Made by a program: the position numbers and the translations under genes
Shown here: positions 1 to 12,033 of the stretch, piece after piece
How positions within the stretch are numbered: the stretch's first letter is position 1
Layout of the letters: the number at the start of each line of letters is the position of its first letter
Notes under the pieces: model-generated
What the model was told of the DNA's origin: nothing
Databases searched by the model: none
Seen by the model: only the letters and a program-made list of their open reading frames with translations
NCBI GenBank assembly: GCA_016508695.1
Contig: VNKQ01000003.1
Coordinates: 2,294,001 to 2,358,000, forward strand
Direction: 5' to 3'
Length of the DNA stretch: 64,000 nucleotides
From: Hyphodiscus hymeniophilus
Taxonomy: Eukaryota > Ascomycota > Leotiomycetes > Helotiales > Hyphodiscaceae

Positions 1-1
1 C

Positions 2-163
2 CTGGATCAGATCGGCATCAAGGGCGAGGTCACGGTCAGCGTTGACGTCGCGCCGGATAGACAGGGCCCCTCTGGCTACGTGGGATCGAAGCGGGTTGAG
101 ACAGGACGCAGCGGGAGCTGGGATGGGAGGAGTAGTGGGAAGAGCTCGCAGATCGAGCGATGA
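2..163 (+). CDS. 3' end of an unidentified gene (partial)
   Basis: An open frame runs from the window edge for 53 codons to a TGA at 161-163. The peptide begins LDQIGIKGEVTVSVDVAPD and ends in a Ser/Gly/Arg-rich tail (GRSSGKSSQIER). The high GC content and codon-like composition differ from the noncoding sequence that follows. The alternating hydrophobic start followed by a disordered basic tail would suit a cytoplasmic C-terminus, but I do not recognise the family. The gene starts upstream of the window, so neither its length nor its function can be judged. Confidence 0.5.
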   Translation: MDQIGIKGEVTVSVDVAPDRQGPSGYVGSKRVETGRSGSWDGRSSGKSSQIER

Positions 164-963
164 TCTCTCTTGAAAATAGTCGGGTCGATGGTCAACATAT
201 ATACGGTATTACGGTGGCGGACTGGAGTTTTTTGATACCCGAAAGCAGAGTTATTGTCGTCTTAAGAAACCCTCTCACAAGAAACTCCATCTTCAGGACA
301 TGCAAGAGTGGCTTTCTAGGTGTCTCTGTTCTAACCCTGCCCCCCCCGCAGCTCAAAAGCAGAAGCCTGCAGGAATTTACGGCACTGAATTAGCTTTCGG
401 GAGGCTGCATTTATGTGTTGATGGCTTGCTTGCACTTTACTCGGGAATACTTCGTCAGAGTGCGACATTTCCCCAAGGGTAATAAGGTAGGACTAACATG
501 GCCATACCGTGCATATCATATACCGAAGCTTCTATCACTGTTCCATCATTGATCGCTATCGAAGGAGATATCATTGGCGCAACGGACATCAATGCTTTGA
601 GAGACCTCGATGATCATGACGAGGCAAAGTTCCAGAAAGGCCGAGTTTAATTCAACGGACTGACGTCCCATCCATTATCTATAATTGTAACATCGCATCG
701 CATGTATTTATCGGGGTGTCGACCCAGCCCCAACCATCCATGCAGAAACACACCGTGATCACGCTCCCACATCCCCTCCCTATATAATACAAGTGCTTAG
801 AATCTCTAGATTGCTTTTCTGCCGGAAAGACACTGCTCTGTACACACTGCCCAAGCGATCAGCCGTTTTCAAAGGTCGTGATTTGATCTGCGGGAGTGAT
901 CGAAACCATCACATTATACCCCTCATACATTCCTGGAGTAGGCTGAGATACAAGGTTGATACA
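164..963. other. Intergenic region, no gene seen
   Basis: About 800 bp lie between the partial gene and the 3' end of INO80. They should hold the two convergent 3' UTRs. Only short open frames without ATG context or recognisable motifs were found. Confidence 0.5.
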
Positions 964-3900
964 TCAACCCATATCCACATCGCCATCCGCCATCGCAAGT
1001 CTTTGCTTAGCGGTCTTCGCCTTTTTCCCACTCGCGTTCTTACGCGGCTTCTTTGCTTTTGGCCCTCCCTCGCCGGGGATTGGGGTCGCAGCACCTGATG
1101 GCCTATTAGACCCATCGTCAAAATGTCCTTCACCTGTTTCAAATCCATTAGCTTTTGTTGTCATCGAGTCATCCAAGACATGAATGTACATACCTTCATG
1201 ATATAGATCCTCCAGACTCCCACCTCCGGCTTCTGCCTTTCGTTTCTTCCCACCCTTCTTCTTGCCTTTCTCTGGCATCGCCGCCTCGATTTCTGCAAGC
1301 TCCTTCTCCTTGCGCTCGATCTCCGCAGCTTCATCGTCATCAACAAGCCACATGGCAATGTCTTTGGTGCGATTCTCTTTTGATCTTGTGTTGAAATCGA
1401 CGCCACCACCAGAGCCTCCAGTCATGACAACCTTCTGCACTTCTTCTTTCTGCAGCGCACGCTTACGGATTCGTTCCTCAATCGTGCCGCGGGTGATCAT
1501 ACGATAGACTGTGACTTGTTTGGTTTGGCCAAGACGATGAGCACGGTCCATGGCTTGCGAATCAATGGTAGGGTTCCAATCTGAGTCGTAGAAGATGACT
1601 GTGTCTGCAGATGTCAAGTTGATGCCAAGACCACCTGCACGGGTAGATAGCAGGAAAATGAATATCTCAGGTCGAGTCTGGAAATCGTGCACCGTATCTC
1701 TTCTGTCCTCGAGCTTTGTTGAACCATCCAGACGGAGATACTTGTAATTCCGGTAAGTGAGATATTCTTCCATGAGATCGATCATTCGGGTCATTTGGAA
1801 GTACAACAACACACGATGGCCACCTTCCTTGAGTTTGAAGAGGAGATTGTCTAACTTAGCCAACTTGCCTGAATCGGTAACGAAGCGACGCATAGACGGA
1901 ACGCGGATGTTAGTGAAGCGTTGCTTCTCTGACGTTGGTGCTGGAAGCATCTTCGTCGGAGGGTAGAAAGTAGGTGGTATCTTGGAGGTGATAAGAGCGA
2001 GCTCCTCAACCGGTGACGGTCCATACAGAGCTCGCCGGATGGGAATATTAAACATGACATTCTCTTTCTCGATGACAGCGCCTCTGCTGGAACAAAAGAC
2101 TTCAATCGGCGGGGCAGAGGCTTTTGGTCGTCCACATTGCTCGAGCCGACTGATACCAGAGTCCGCCCAGACGCCTTTGGCTACATTGAAGAGCTTGTTG
2201 AGATAACCTTCATTGGTGACTTCAGCGAGCGGCATACGATCCTTGCGGTCCACAATCTTAAGCATAGCTGGAGCGGGTGTAAAGTCTTTCTCGCCCTCTT
2301 CATCATAAATGACGTTCATTGCACCCAGACGGTGGGGTTTCTTCGCAAGATCGACAGCCCGAGTAAATATATCCTTGTGGGATGCAGTAGCAACATCATC
2401 AACGGAAGTATCTGCAAAACGAAGCCAAGAGAAAGGGCCATTCTCCGTAGAACCCTGCCGAATATTTTCAGGAGTGAACACGTTCATCAGCTGATACAAG
2501 TACCGTCCTCTGAACCCAGCTTTGTCGTTGTTTCGTCCAGGTAAGTTGAGTCTCCCATCCTCACGCCAAACCAGTCGAGGAAGTTCATATTCGATCAGAT
2601 TCCGAGTCGAGTAGCCGACATTGATACTATGGCCTTCGCGCATGAATGAAGCCGTTTCTGCATAGAAACCAAAGGAGAAAGGCGATGTGGTCTCTGCTCT
2701 CTCAAATAGATCAGGATGATTGCAGACCTTTCGGAACTGCATGACCAAGTTCATCAAAGTACCGGTGTCATTATCATCGCCAATTGTCGCCTTCTCGATG
2801 AGATCCATGATGCTGATTTGGTTTCGAAGGTTGCCATAGTAAGCTCGTTGACGATAAGTGAGATCGCAGAAAATGTCCAGTTCAATCTTGTCGCCAAGCT
2901 CCTTTTGGACGTGCTTTTTAACACGACGCAGCATGAATGGCTTGAGAATCATGTGCAATCGCTTCAACTGATCCTCGTTGAGCTTGGTATTCGACTGGGC
3001 GTGACTTTCGATATCCTTGGAAAACCACTCGCTGAACTCGTCGTGAGAGTCAAACAAGCTGGGCATGATGAAATGCAACAGAGCCCACAGTTCTTGCATG
3101 TTGTTCTGAATGGGTGTACCAGTGAGCAATAGACGGTTGCGGCAGTGGAATCCCAATAGACTCTTCCATCTCGAACTCTGGGAGCTCTTGATGGCCTGAG
3201 CCTCATCCAAGATCATATACTGCCATTTCATCTTCTGGAAGTACGCAACATCTGAGACGACCAGCTGATATGAGGTAATAAGAACGTGGAAGGGAGCATC
3301 CTGTGTGTAGGTGATGTGCTTGCGATCCCAGAATTTCCGAAGCACTTTCCGATCGGCTGCTGTACCCCAATATGGCAAGACTTTGAGTGTAGGGACGAAC
3401 TTGGTGATTTCTTGCTGCCAATTGTGAAGCGTGGATGCGGGTGCAACAACCAAGAATGGACCCCAGATGCCATGCTTCTCTGCAAGATACGCCATAACCG
3501 AGATAGACTGAACAGTCTTACCCAGACCCATTTCGTCTGCTAATATACCATTGATGCCCTGCTCATAGAGATTGACAAGCCAATTAAGACCTTTCAGCTG
3601 GTACTCTTTAAGCTGAGCCTGAAGCATCTTTGGTTGCTCAATATCAACATCACCCATACCAGCAGGATTCTGGAAGTTCATCTCTCCTTCTTCGTCCATA
3701 GCTGGCGCATCATCTTGTTTGTTGAATGCTCTCGCCTTATTCTGGGCTTCCTGGATGGCGTTCTGGGCATTGGCCACGGCGGCTGCATGGAGGGCAGACT
3801 CGTCATCATCATCGAAATCCAATTGATCAAACTTGGTAACTTTCCCAGGAGCAACGCCTTCCGTCGGTATATCAATCGCGTGTGAACTCGAAGCTGCCGT

Positions 3901-6141
3901 GTCTGGGACAGCAACATCAGGGTGATCAGTTGAACGTTCAACTTCATCTGTCTTGATCTTCTTGCCAATGAAATGAGAGTAAAGCTCGGTCTGCGAGATC
4001 AAGAAGTTCAGTTTCCGCTTCTGTCTGTTAGCCTCGCGGTCGGCTTCTGCCTTCTTTGCACTCTCGATCTCTTGTTTCTCTGCCGCTCGTCTAAGATCGC
4101 GTTCTTCGCGCTCGTTGCGCTTCCAGAAAGACATCATCTCTCGCATGACGCGTTTAGCTCTAGCCTGAAGATCTTTGGTACCTTTATTTGTGCGAAGCTG
4201 CCATCGCTTGGCTTCCTTCGAGGCTAGAATGGCGGTCTTCTTCAAATTGGATGTCTTGATGGCATACGAGTCCCCTCCAACCTTATATATCTTATTGACA
4301 TCCTTTCTCGCCATATCGCGCCATATTTGATCGTAGATTTGGTTATATCCTTTAGAAACAAATGGCTCGAAGGTACCTGGCGATTCTTCTCGGGCGCCTT
4401 TCGACTCCTTGGTGTGGAGCTTGATTCGGATCTTCGATGATTCCTCCTTCATCGTAGGCAGCTGAGGGAGTTCTTCTCCAGCATCGATCGCGGCCTGAGC
4501 AGCTTCTGCGGAATCTTTCTCGGCTTGCTTCTGCTCCTTCGACTTCCGCAGTCTACCCCCACCACCTCCACGCTTAGTTTTTGGTTTGGGTTCGTCAGAG
4601 GCAGTAAATGACAACATTGTGCCACCAGCAAAGTTCGGTTCGAGAGGGGAGACTGCTCGGATTTCCGGGCCCTTGTCGCCTCGGGCAAGAACCAGCTTGG
4701 TCTGTAGGGCCTTCTTCTCAGCTCGCTGTGCCTCCTTGATGAACTTCTGTCTCTCGACCTCATCATCAGCTGCTTGGGCCTTGGCCAATGCCACTTCCTT
4801 TTGTTCGATCTGTGAAGCAACAGTCTTTTCGCGGCGACGCTTTCTCTGCATGTCCTTCTTTCGTTCCTTCTCAGCTGCCACTTCCGTTTCTTGAACAGTT
4901 GTGATGGCATCGTCCGCGTATATGTCTCTATAACGCTGCTCACCCAAACTTGCATGCCCCCCAAGCTTCAAAGCCATCTTGTCTGCAAACATTGTCCGTC
5001 GTTGCTTGGTCTTCGCACCTTCAACGGTATCAACGTCGAGTTTGCGCTTCAAGCCACGCGCTTGGAAAGCTTTCTTGTCTTGGTCGAATTCATCTGTGTC
5101 AAGGTCGGTAAGATCTACATCTATTGTGTCCGTTATTGTTTGTATCTCCTTTTCCTCGTCCTTAGACAGCACTTTAGGCTTTGGAGGCGAGATCTTTGGG
5201 GAGTTCTTGAATCTGATGTCGCCGTTTGCTTTCCGCTTAGCAGGAACACGAGCTTTGGGAGCTGGAGTTGCAGCAGGTGCAACAGACGAATGCCTTGAGC
5301 TATCTGACATAGGTTCAACCTTAGCTAGTGCAGGACGTGATTGTTTTCGCGGCTTCGCAGCGACGGGAGTAGGAGTAGGAGCTCGTGGAGGGGCAGGGTC
5401 GGCGCTGGAGAGAATACTGGAGAAAGCCATTGGGTCTGCAGGCCGGCTGGGAGTCTGATGATTCTGCATGTCAGTTTTGCTCGGGAAAGTTGGATGTGAA
5501 ATAATATTTACCACCGATGGGGCTGCTGGTTCTTGCAAAACGACCGGTCCACCGGTATTCACGCCATTGTGTCGCATCGAAGGGGAGGTCATCGCAGACA
5601 TTCGTGGTGAAGGTGATATTCTTTGTGCAGACATTCGTGGTGAAGGTGATATTCTTTGTGATGGATGAGAGTGCGTAATAGGAGATGGTGGGAATGCTGA
5701 TGCGGATGGAGACGTGTAGCTCCCGTTGTAGTAACGTGGTGGTTCGGGAGGTTGTTGCTGATACACGTAAGGCTCGCGACTCTGTAAAACCATATCAGTA
5801 AATTGCATACTTGAACGAGCTGGTCAGTTCTATTTCGGAGGGTCTCCTACCTGGGCACTATCACTTTTTGTCGGGTCATAATACGTGCTCGAAGGGTTTT
5901 CTCGATGCTGAGGAATGTGAGGATGTTGAGATATTGGTGGCATCGATGATGGAGCTGGAGGATGATATGCGCTACCACCGAGTTGTGGTCGTGAGTTGGT
6001 CGGCGAGTAGGGTGACTGAAAAGTTAGGTCCCTTGGTGAAGATCTTGTGTCAATGCTCGGGTTGCTCGCGCCGTGAATCCTCTCTCGTCTCACATCCTCA
6101 CTGTCTCCCTGCATCACGGTCGAGCGATACAATGAATCCAT
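964..6141 (-). CDS. INO80: Chromatin-remodelling ATPase INO80
   Basis: Swi2/Snf2-family ATPase, the catalytic subunit of the INO80 complex, which slides nucleosomes and edits H2A.Z in the nucleus. I read three exons: 6141-5851, 5781-1194 and 1133-964, giving 1682 aa. Intron 1 (5782-5850) ends TTTTACAG. Intron 2 (1134-1193) is 60 nt and stays open, so it is easily missed; removing it joins LYHEG to EGHFDDGS. The N-terminal third is disordered (Pro/Ser-rich, then Lys/Glu-rich). An HSA/DBINO segment (YNQIYDQIWRDMARKDVNKI) follows, then the helicase core with DEMGLGKT, DEAQ, the long INO80-type insertion, and the C-terminal lobe with STRAGGLGINLTSADTVIFY and DRAHRLGQ. The start ATG at 6141 gives MDSLYRSTVMQGD; an in-frame GTG lies three codons upstream. 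A 33-nt exact tandem repeat duplicates QRISPSPRMSA. The length suits fungal INO80. Confidence 0.95.
1134..1193 (-). other. In-frame 60-nt intron near the 3' end of INO80
   Basis: On the minus strand the segment begins GTATGTAC, has a GCTAATG branch-like site and ends GAAACAG. Its length is a multiple of three and it has no stop, so a simple ORF call reads through it and adds 20 residues (starting MYIHVLDDSM). Confidence 0.8.
5594..5659. repeat. Two-copy 33-nt exact tandem repeat
   Basis: Two identical adjacent 33-nt units (5594-5626 and 5627-5659) lie inside the INO80 coding region. In protein they duplicate QRISPSPRMSA in the disordered N-terminal part. The unit is a multiple of three, so the frame is kept. 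Confidence 0.95.
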
Positions 6142-6190
6142 TACCCTCACCTTGCGCCCTCAACTCTCGGAGGCGACAAAGCTTGCTGTA

Positions 6191-6202
6191 TTACCGATCC
6201 AT
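6191..6202 (-). promoter_or_regulatory. Minimal upstream ORF (three codons and stop) before INO80
   Basis: About 50 nt upstream of the INO80 start the minus strand reads ATG GAT CGG TAA. If the transcript starts upstream of 6202, ribosomes would meet this tiny ORF first. The transcription start is unknown, so this is only a candidate translational control element. Confidence 0.35.
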
Positions 6203-7910
6203 ATGAGGTTCAGCCCGCAGAGCCGTTGGAGCTGGGTGGAGTGCAAAGGAAGGGCGTTGTTGTTATTTATTAGGGTTGGGCGATGATCACGATATCAACG
6301 GGAGTGGCAGGTTGGTGTTGAACAGTTGTCGATGGAAGGCGCGGATGATGGGAGAAGGGAGTGAGATTTGGTGCGCGCGTCCTTTGGTGTTGGATCAATT
6401 CTTTCCAGTGGGCCAGCCAGCCGATTCCGCGATGGTCAATATGTAGTAGTAGCCTTCTCGACTTTCAGGAATACCACAGTGATTATTCTTGGTGTTTTCG
6501 GAAATTCTTGATGGCGAAGTCGTAATAGACCAGGAAGATGGATGGAGGGAGAGATGGGAGACGGTGTCGTGATCATAGGGAAGCCCCGATAAACTCCCTC
6601 TTTTCGAGCCTTTCACCTACGGCACACACGCCCCCAAAAGCGCGAGTTTCTTCAGTTCAAGATGACGCTCGCTCTGCTCACCCAATATTCACTCCCAGGG
6701 GGCCAGATGCGGAAATGACCCCTGTCTTCTAAGGGGGACAGTGAATTTGGTTATTGTCTCTTTATGTCACTTCTATCTGGTCAAACTCCATGCACCGAAA
6801 ACCCCCCTCTGGCATGGTTTGGAGGTTGCGGGTTATCCGCCCTCTCTCCTGTTCTCGCCATTTTCGTGTTCTTCCATTGCCCTCTCACGCATTTGTTCTT
6901 CCCAGAGTGGTGGGATCGAGCGCTAGGCCGGATCTAGATCGATAACCTATCCCCCCCCCCAAGTAATCTGGGACGTGCACAACCAACCCACCTGGTCATC
7001 TCATGAGATTGATTCAACACCCAGGCTAGCCCATGTGGGCTTTTATTCATTCCTTTGTGCGTCGTTTGGTCAGTCCTCCGCTTGAGCTGAGGCTTTCAAA
7101 GACAATCCAAGTTTTCCAGACTCTGTCTAATGAGGGTCTCCTCGAGATTCCTCGTCGGTGGTGGTGTCCGAGGAATCACTGCTTTGATGATAGGTCTATC
7201 TCCAAAACTGCCACAAATTGACGATCCGCAAACTCCGACCGCCCTGTACGTCAGCTGTCATCGGATTTGAAAGCCCTGACAACTGCTCTACACAGTTTGG
7301 TCTCGATCACCGAGATGGGCTATGTATACTACGAGTAGGTCCCACAGAATACCAGGTCTGAAGCCTTCAAGCTGTGCTCACGGTAGTCGAAAGGCCTGCG
7401 CGGAGTCTCCTTTCAGAAAGCTCCAAGAGTAAAGATTCATCATTGTATCTGCTGCATTGGTGGCTAGATGTGTGTTAAGCGTATAAGTTATACATAGCTA
7501 ATATGAAGCAAGAGCTTGTCACAGAATGACAGAATACCCTTCCGGTAAATTTAATAGCTGCAGTGAATCTGTCTGCCACGTCGGTTTTTAAAAACACATC
7601 AGAGAGTTAGCATCTGGTGATTGCCATGAGACCAGGGTGCAATTACTGGAGGGAGCATAGTCATTCGAGCTGATTCCACAAACGATATCCTTTAAATCTT
7701 GTATTGCCTATGATATTATCGACAAAACTCAGCAAAAACAGTAACGCCTCTAAAGCATGGCATTCTATTCCTTTGGCTGAACCACCACACATTGGAGGAG
7801 CTCACTCGACCAGCCTCAGCATCCAAACCACCGTAGGTTATATGGCCCTGTCATCGCCCAATAATGCATGCATCCATCAACTTTTGTCTGCTCAACCGCC
7901 CAGTGCAATT
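6203..7910. other. Intergenic region, no gene seen
   Basis: This 1.7-kb stretch holds the INO80 promoter and 5' UTR and the ARB1 3' UTR. It contains a C homopolymer near 6952-6960 and pyrimidine-rich patches typical of fungal promoters. No reading frame with recognisable protein features was found. Confidence 0.5.
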
Positions 7911-10057
7911 CTAAACAGCCCCCATAGACTGCATCTTCTTTCTCAAGTGGTTCTTGTATTCTCCAATCGTGCCATCCCATCGGCGGATCGTTTGATTCTC
8001 GCATACCATGATATCTTTCGCGATCTTGTCGAGCAATCTAGGTCAATGTTAGTGAAAGATTAGTAAGAAGGGACAGCATGCCTACCTGAAATCGTGAGAA
8101 ACAACCACAACACCACCTGTGAATGCGTTGATAGCATCAGCCAAACTATCAATGGTAGGAATATCCAGACCGTTGGTAGGCTCATCCAACAGAAGCATGT
8201 TGGGACCATCAATCGCTAGAAGTGCAAAGACAATTCTGGACTTTTGCCCCTCTGACAAGGTACCCATCAAAGCAGTTTGGGAATCACCGCTAAGACCATA
8301 CTTGCCAAGTTGCTGTCTCCAGTACTGGTAATCTTGGGATTTGTCGGCATATTTGTCGCGAACGAAGTCGAGAGCAGATTTGGTAAGATCCAGTTGTTCA
8401 GCAGAATGTTGAGAGTAGACACCCATCTTCAAGTGAGTGTGTCGGGAGACTTGACCGCCAGTAGGTGAAAGCGCACCAGTCATGAGACGAAGAAGGGTTG
8501 ACTTTCCAACACCGTTAGGTCCGACTAGTGCAGTTCGAGAATCCATGTCCACACCGAGATCGAGATGCTTATATAGATCATCCTTTGCGTTCCCAGAGTA
8601 TGAGAAAGTAACATCATCGAAGGACAAGACTGGTGGAGGGAGCTTTTCGACATCGGCGAATCGGAAAGTGAAGACGCGATCAGTGTCTACAGGCTGGATG
8701 AATCCGTCCGCTTCCATCTTATCCAAGATCTTTTGTCTAGACTTGGCTTGTCTGACTAAGTTGGCATATGTACCGGCTGAGGCAATGAACTTCTTGATGT
8801 GAACAATCTCATCCTGTTGCTTTGTGTACGCCTTCATTTGATTGACTTCTTGTTCAGATCGGGTCTTTGAATAAGAATCATAATTACCACCATAGTAGAT
8901 CAGTTGCTTCTGGCGCATATCGATCATGTTGGAGCAGACACCGTTCAGGAAATCCATGGAGTGGGAGACGAGAACAAGAGTACGGTCCCACTTCTTGAGG
9001 TATTCTTCGAGCCACACGCATGCTTCGAGATCCAAATGGGCAGTCGGGTCATCAAGGAGGAGAAGAGATGGCTTCACGAAGAGCGCCTTCGCCAAGGCCA
9101 CACGCATACGCCACCCACCAGACATGTCCTTTGTCTTCTTGTGGATTGTAACCTTATTGAATCCGAGACCGGTGAGAATGAGGGAGGCTCGAGTAGAAAA
9201 TGTCGATGGATCCATTGTCTCCATACGCTGTAAGTTGTTAGCAATGTCTCTAGAGTATTTATTTATCATCAAGTCATACCTCGTAAAGGTCCATGAGAAG
9301 CGGCGACTCTGGTCCTTCGTCCTCAAGAATTTGCTCTGCCAACTTATCAAGTCTCTCCATTTCGTTCTCTGCCTCTCTGACCACCCACTCGAGAGCACCC
9401 AAGTCGCTAGGAGGAGCACCCTCATTTAGTAAGTAGATGTCAACATGTTCTGGAATTGGATATTCTCGTTTATCGATGGCCTTGAGGAGGGTAGACTTTC
9501 CGCAGCCTGTAAAACTCAATGTTAGCAAAGTGAAGGAAAAGAGAAGATGAAGGCAAGCAGAATCTCTTAACGTTATACAAGTACTCCTCGCAGAATAGGC
9601 GCAGACCTGCTAGTAACCACAAAGAAGTGCCTCAAAAGTACATACCGTTCTCGCCGAGCAACCCATACCGACGACCGTAGGTAAGTTCCATTGTAGTATC
9701 CGAGATGAGGACCCGACCGTGGAAAACCAAGGAAACGGAGGTAATCTTGACATCTCGACTTTGCTTCAACGAGCTCAGCACACCGGTTGTGACTCTGTCG
9801 GACAAGCCGTGTTTGTCCATTTGATCTGCCAGCCTTTTCACCTCGTCGTTCTTCTTATTTGATGTCGCAGGTTGATCTTCATCAGGAAGTGGGTTTCCAT
9901 CGCCATCGAGGAGGGGTGGTGTCTCATCACCAGCGACAGATGAAGCGCCAGAAGCGTTCTTGGAGCCGGCCTTGGATCGAGAGGCAACAGTCTTCTTGGG
10001 AGCCTTTCCATCGGCAGCTCTCTTGGCATCACGAGCGGCTTTGGATGCAGAAACCAT
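7911..10057 (-). CDS. ARB1: ABC-F ATPase ARB1, ribosome biogenesis factor
   Basis: Twin-cassette ABC-F protein without membrane segments. Yeast Arb1 and human ABCF2 act in 40S and 60S ribosome biogenesis. There are four exons (10057-9646, 9506-9280, 9227-8086, 8037-7911) giving 635 aa; the introns are 139, 52 and 48 nt, and the last has a clear CACTAAC branch site. The N-terminus is Lys/Ala-rich. NBD1 has Walker A GENGCGKST, signature MSGGWRMRVALAKALF and Walker B LLLLDDPTAHLD. The linker follows, then NBD2 with GPNGVGKST, signature LSEGQKSRIVFALLA and Walker B LLLDEPTNGLD. NBD1 carries Asp where most ABC proteins have the catalytic Glu; from memory fungal Arb1 proteins share this. The C-terminal exon (LLDKIAKDIMVCENQTIRRW) matches the family's end. 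The ATG at 10055-10057 gives MVSASKAARDAKR. Confidence 0.93.
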
Positions 10058-10549
10058 TTTGACGACTGTATGTTTCTATGTTGTCGAAATGGGATTTTGT
10101 AGGGCGTCAACTTTCTGCTATCGACGATATGAGTGAGTGAGTAGTGGGGAGAAATTCTTGTGGCGGGGCTGTGATTTTAGACGCTAGCGGAGCGCTAACG
10201 ATTGTAGGGTTTCCTGACTCCAGCGGCGAACAATCTAGCAGAATGATAGTTTTGATTCACGGAAGTCTATCTGTGTGAAAGTCTATTTGTGTGATTGCGT
10301 GAAGCGGAGTATTCAAGACAGCCAGCTTTTGAGAATCTACAAAGGTTTGTTTTTATTTATTACTGTCATCCGCTTTCAGACCGTTTGACAAAATTCGATC
10401 TCGCTTGACGAAGTCTGACGTACGAGTAAAGTCACGTGGTAAGAGCTGGCTGCTAGGTACCTAAGGTATGTTACTCATCCTCCAGTGGCTACCTCAACAA
10501 TAATTAATACGTTATCAACGCGTAAATCAAACCCGAGAACAAAAGACAA
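10058..10549. other. Intergenic region, no gene seen
   Basis: ARB1 promoter and 5' UTR, then the start of the accessory patch. No coding signal was seen. Confidence 0.5.
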
Positions 10550-11560
10550 CTATCTGGTCAGATTCATTTTGACCAGCGCAGATTTCATCGCAACCTTCTC
10601 TGCCAACGCTTCTATGGGAGTACTATTCAAGATATCAAAAACCGAAATATCACTCTTTGCCTCTCTGACGGCCCGTGTTCGTATTTCCACTGCGATGAGG
10701 CTGTCAACACCATATGAGGTGGCTGGGCGGGAAAGGATGATCTCGTCGCGAGGCATTGCAAGTGCACGTGAGAGCTTTGTGACCAAGGCGAAACAAACGA
10801 CGTCAATAGCATCAGACGGGGTCTTCGTCTCTAGCAAGGCACTTTCCAGCGATTTCGTTGATTCAATTAGCAGAGTCAAGTCCTGTTGCGTTCCGTCTAA
10901 TTGCATGTGAGCGAGCCGAGACTGCAAGAGATAGAATAGCACTTCTCTCTCAGATTCTCGAAGCATACCGCCTGTCGGGAGGCCTAGTATGGACTGAGGA
11001 GGTAATAGGTTTGACATAGCACCTTGTACGGCAGCAATGATATCCGCCGTGTCAATTGTCCTGCCGACGGCATTGGCCACGTTCTCGACGGCATTGGTGG
11101 ATGAGGCCCATTCGACATCAGAAACTACTCCCAAGTTGATACTGGTACCTTTGAGACCAAGAGACGTACGATATCGCGCAATAGCATCCTGGTACGTGTT
11201 CCCTTGAGATCCATCAGTAAACAGGCCATTTTTCTTGACCAACTCTCACGTACCTGCGTTGTAGTTCGCCTGGCCTCTAGACCTAATGACACCCCCTACC
11301 AAAGACATGCAAGTAAAGAAATCTAGGTCCTTGGCAAGCAAGTCATGCAGGTTTGATGTGGCATGGGCTTTTGGCCGTACTGCAGCGATACACTGTTCGT
11401 AAGTCATGTTTGCGAACAGCCCATCCTGGGATACTTAGTATTTGATGCTCTGTCAAATGTTGTACATACCTGCAGTTGCATGGCGAATGTAATGCACCAG
11501 CAATATGCGGAAACTCTCCTGCTACATTGTCTTCATCGTTTTCATCCAAACCCAGCCTTT
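10550..11560 (-). pseudogene. 5'-truncated highly reducing polyketide synthase relic (KR end and ACP)
   Basis: The minus strand encodes the C-terminal end of a highly reducing type I PKS. Exons: about 11560-11470 (degraded), 11425-11254 and 11202-10550, with introns of 44 and 51 nt that splice in frame. The middle exon reads DGLFANMTYEQ and later LAKDLDFFTCMSLVGG, then GVIRSRGQANYNAGN: the ketoreductase C-terminal half with its active-site Tyr. The last exon adds TYQDAIARYR and, near the end, an acyl-carrier domain with the phosphopantetheine serine in YGVDSLIAVEIRTR. Everything upstream (KS, AT, DH, MT, ER) is missing; typical enzymes exceed 2,000 residues. Past 11470 the frame no longer resembles the family. 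It is a remnant, possibly of an old secondary-metabolite cluster. Its 3' exons are oddly free of stops. Confidence 0.8.
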
Positions 11561-11639
11561 TCAATCTGCAGCTATACGACTCTATTTAGAGCTTGCAAAG
11601 TCAACATGCGCGATGGCAGTGTGGCTTTGTTGCAGTTGG

Positions 11640-11911
11640 TTTCCATATTTGGACACGGCGTGGACATTACTACAACCTGCTGTCTCGTCCGAGAGCACCC
11701 ACAATAATCTCTGCTGTGTTGAGTGTCGTCGCCCTCTTGTAAGTCACAATCAAGTCAATCACAGCCGCGTCTAATTGCAAGCGGATTTAGATTCATGTTT
11801 TAGCTGACTTTAAATCATGCAATTGTGGACAACAGCCAAGAGGATAATGCTGAGGTTCTTGAGGTGGCTATAGCGGGAGCTGATGAAGAAGAAACCCCTC
11901 TACTGAGACGA
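11640..11911 (+). pseudogene. Possible C-terminal remnant of an MFS transporter
   Basis: Weak call. One frame has FPYL near 11640; another has PTIISAVLSVVALL, like the last helix of fungal multidrug MFS proteins. A GTAAGT donor follows, and after a possible intron comes a frame ending ADEEETPLLRR and a stop, a tail style common in these transporters. The pieces are in different frames, so if this was a gene it is broken. Its strand is opposite to the PKS relic. Confidence 0.25.
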
Positions 11912-12033
11912 TAGTGCCGCATTTGAGGGCCATGCGTCTCAATACTGACTGTCTCTCATTTTCTCAATTACCAGAAGTAATCAGCTGGGTCACTAGGCAT
12001 CGCCATAATTTTCACCTCTTAATGCTGCCCTGC

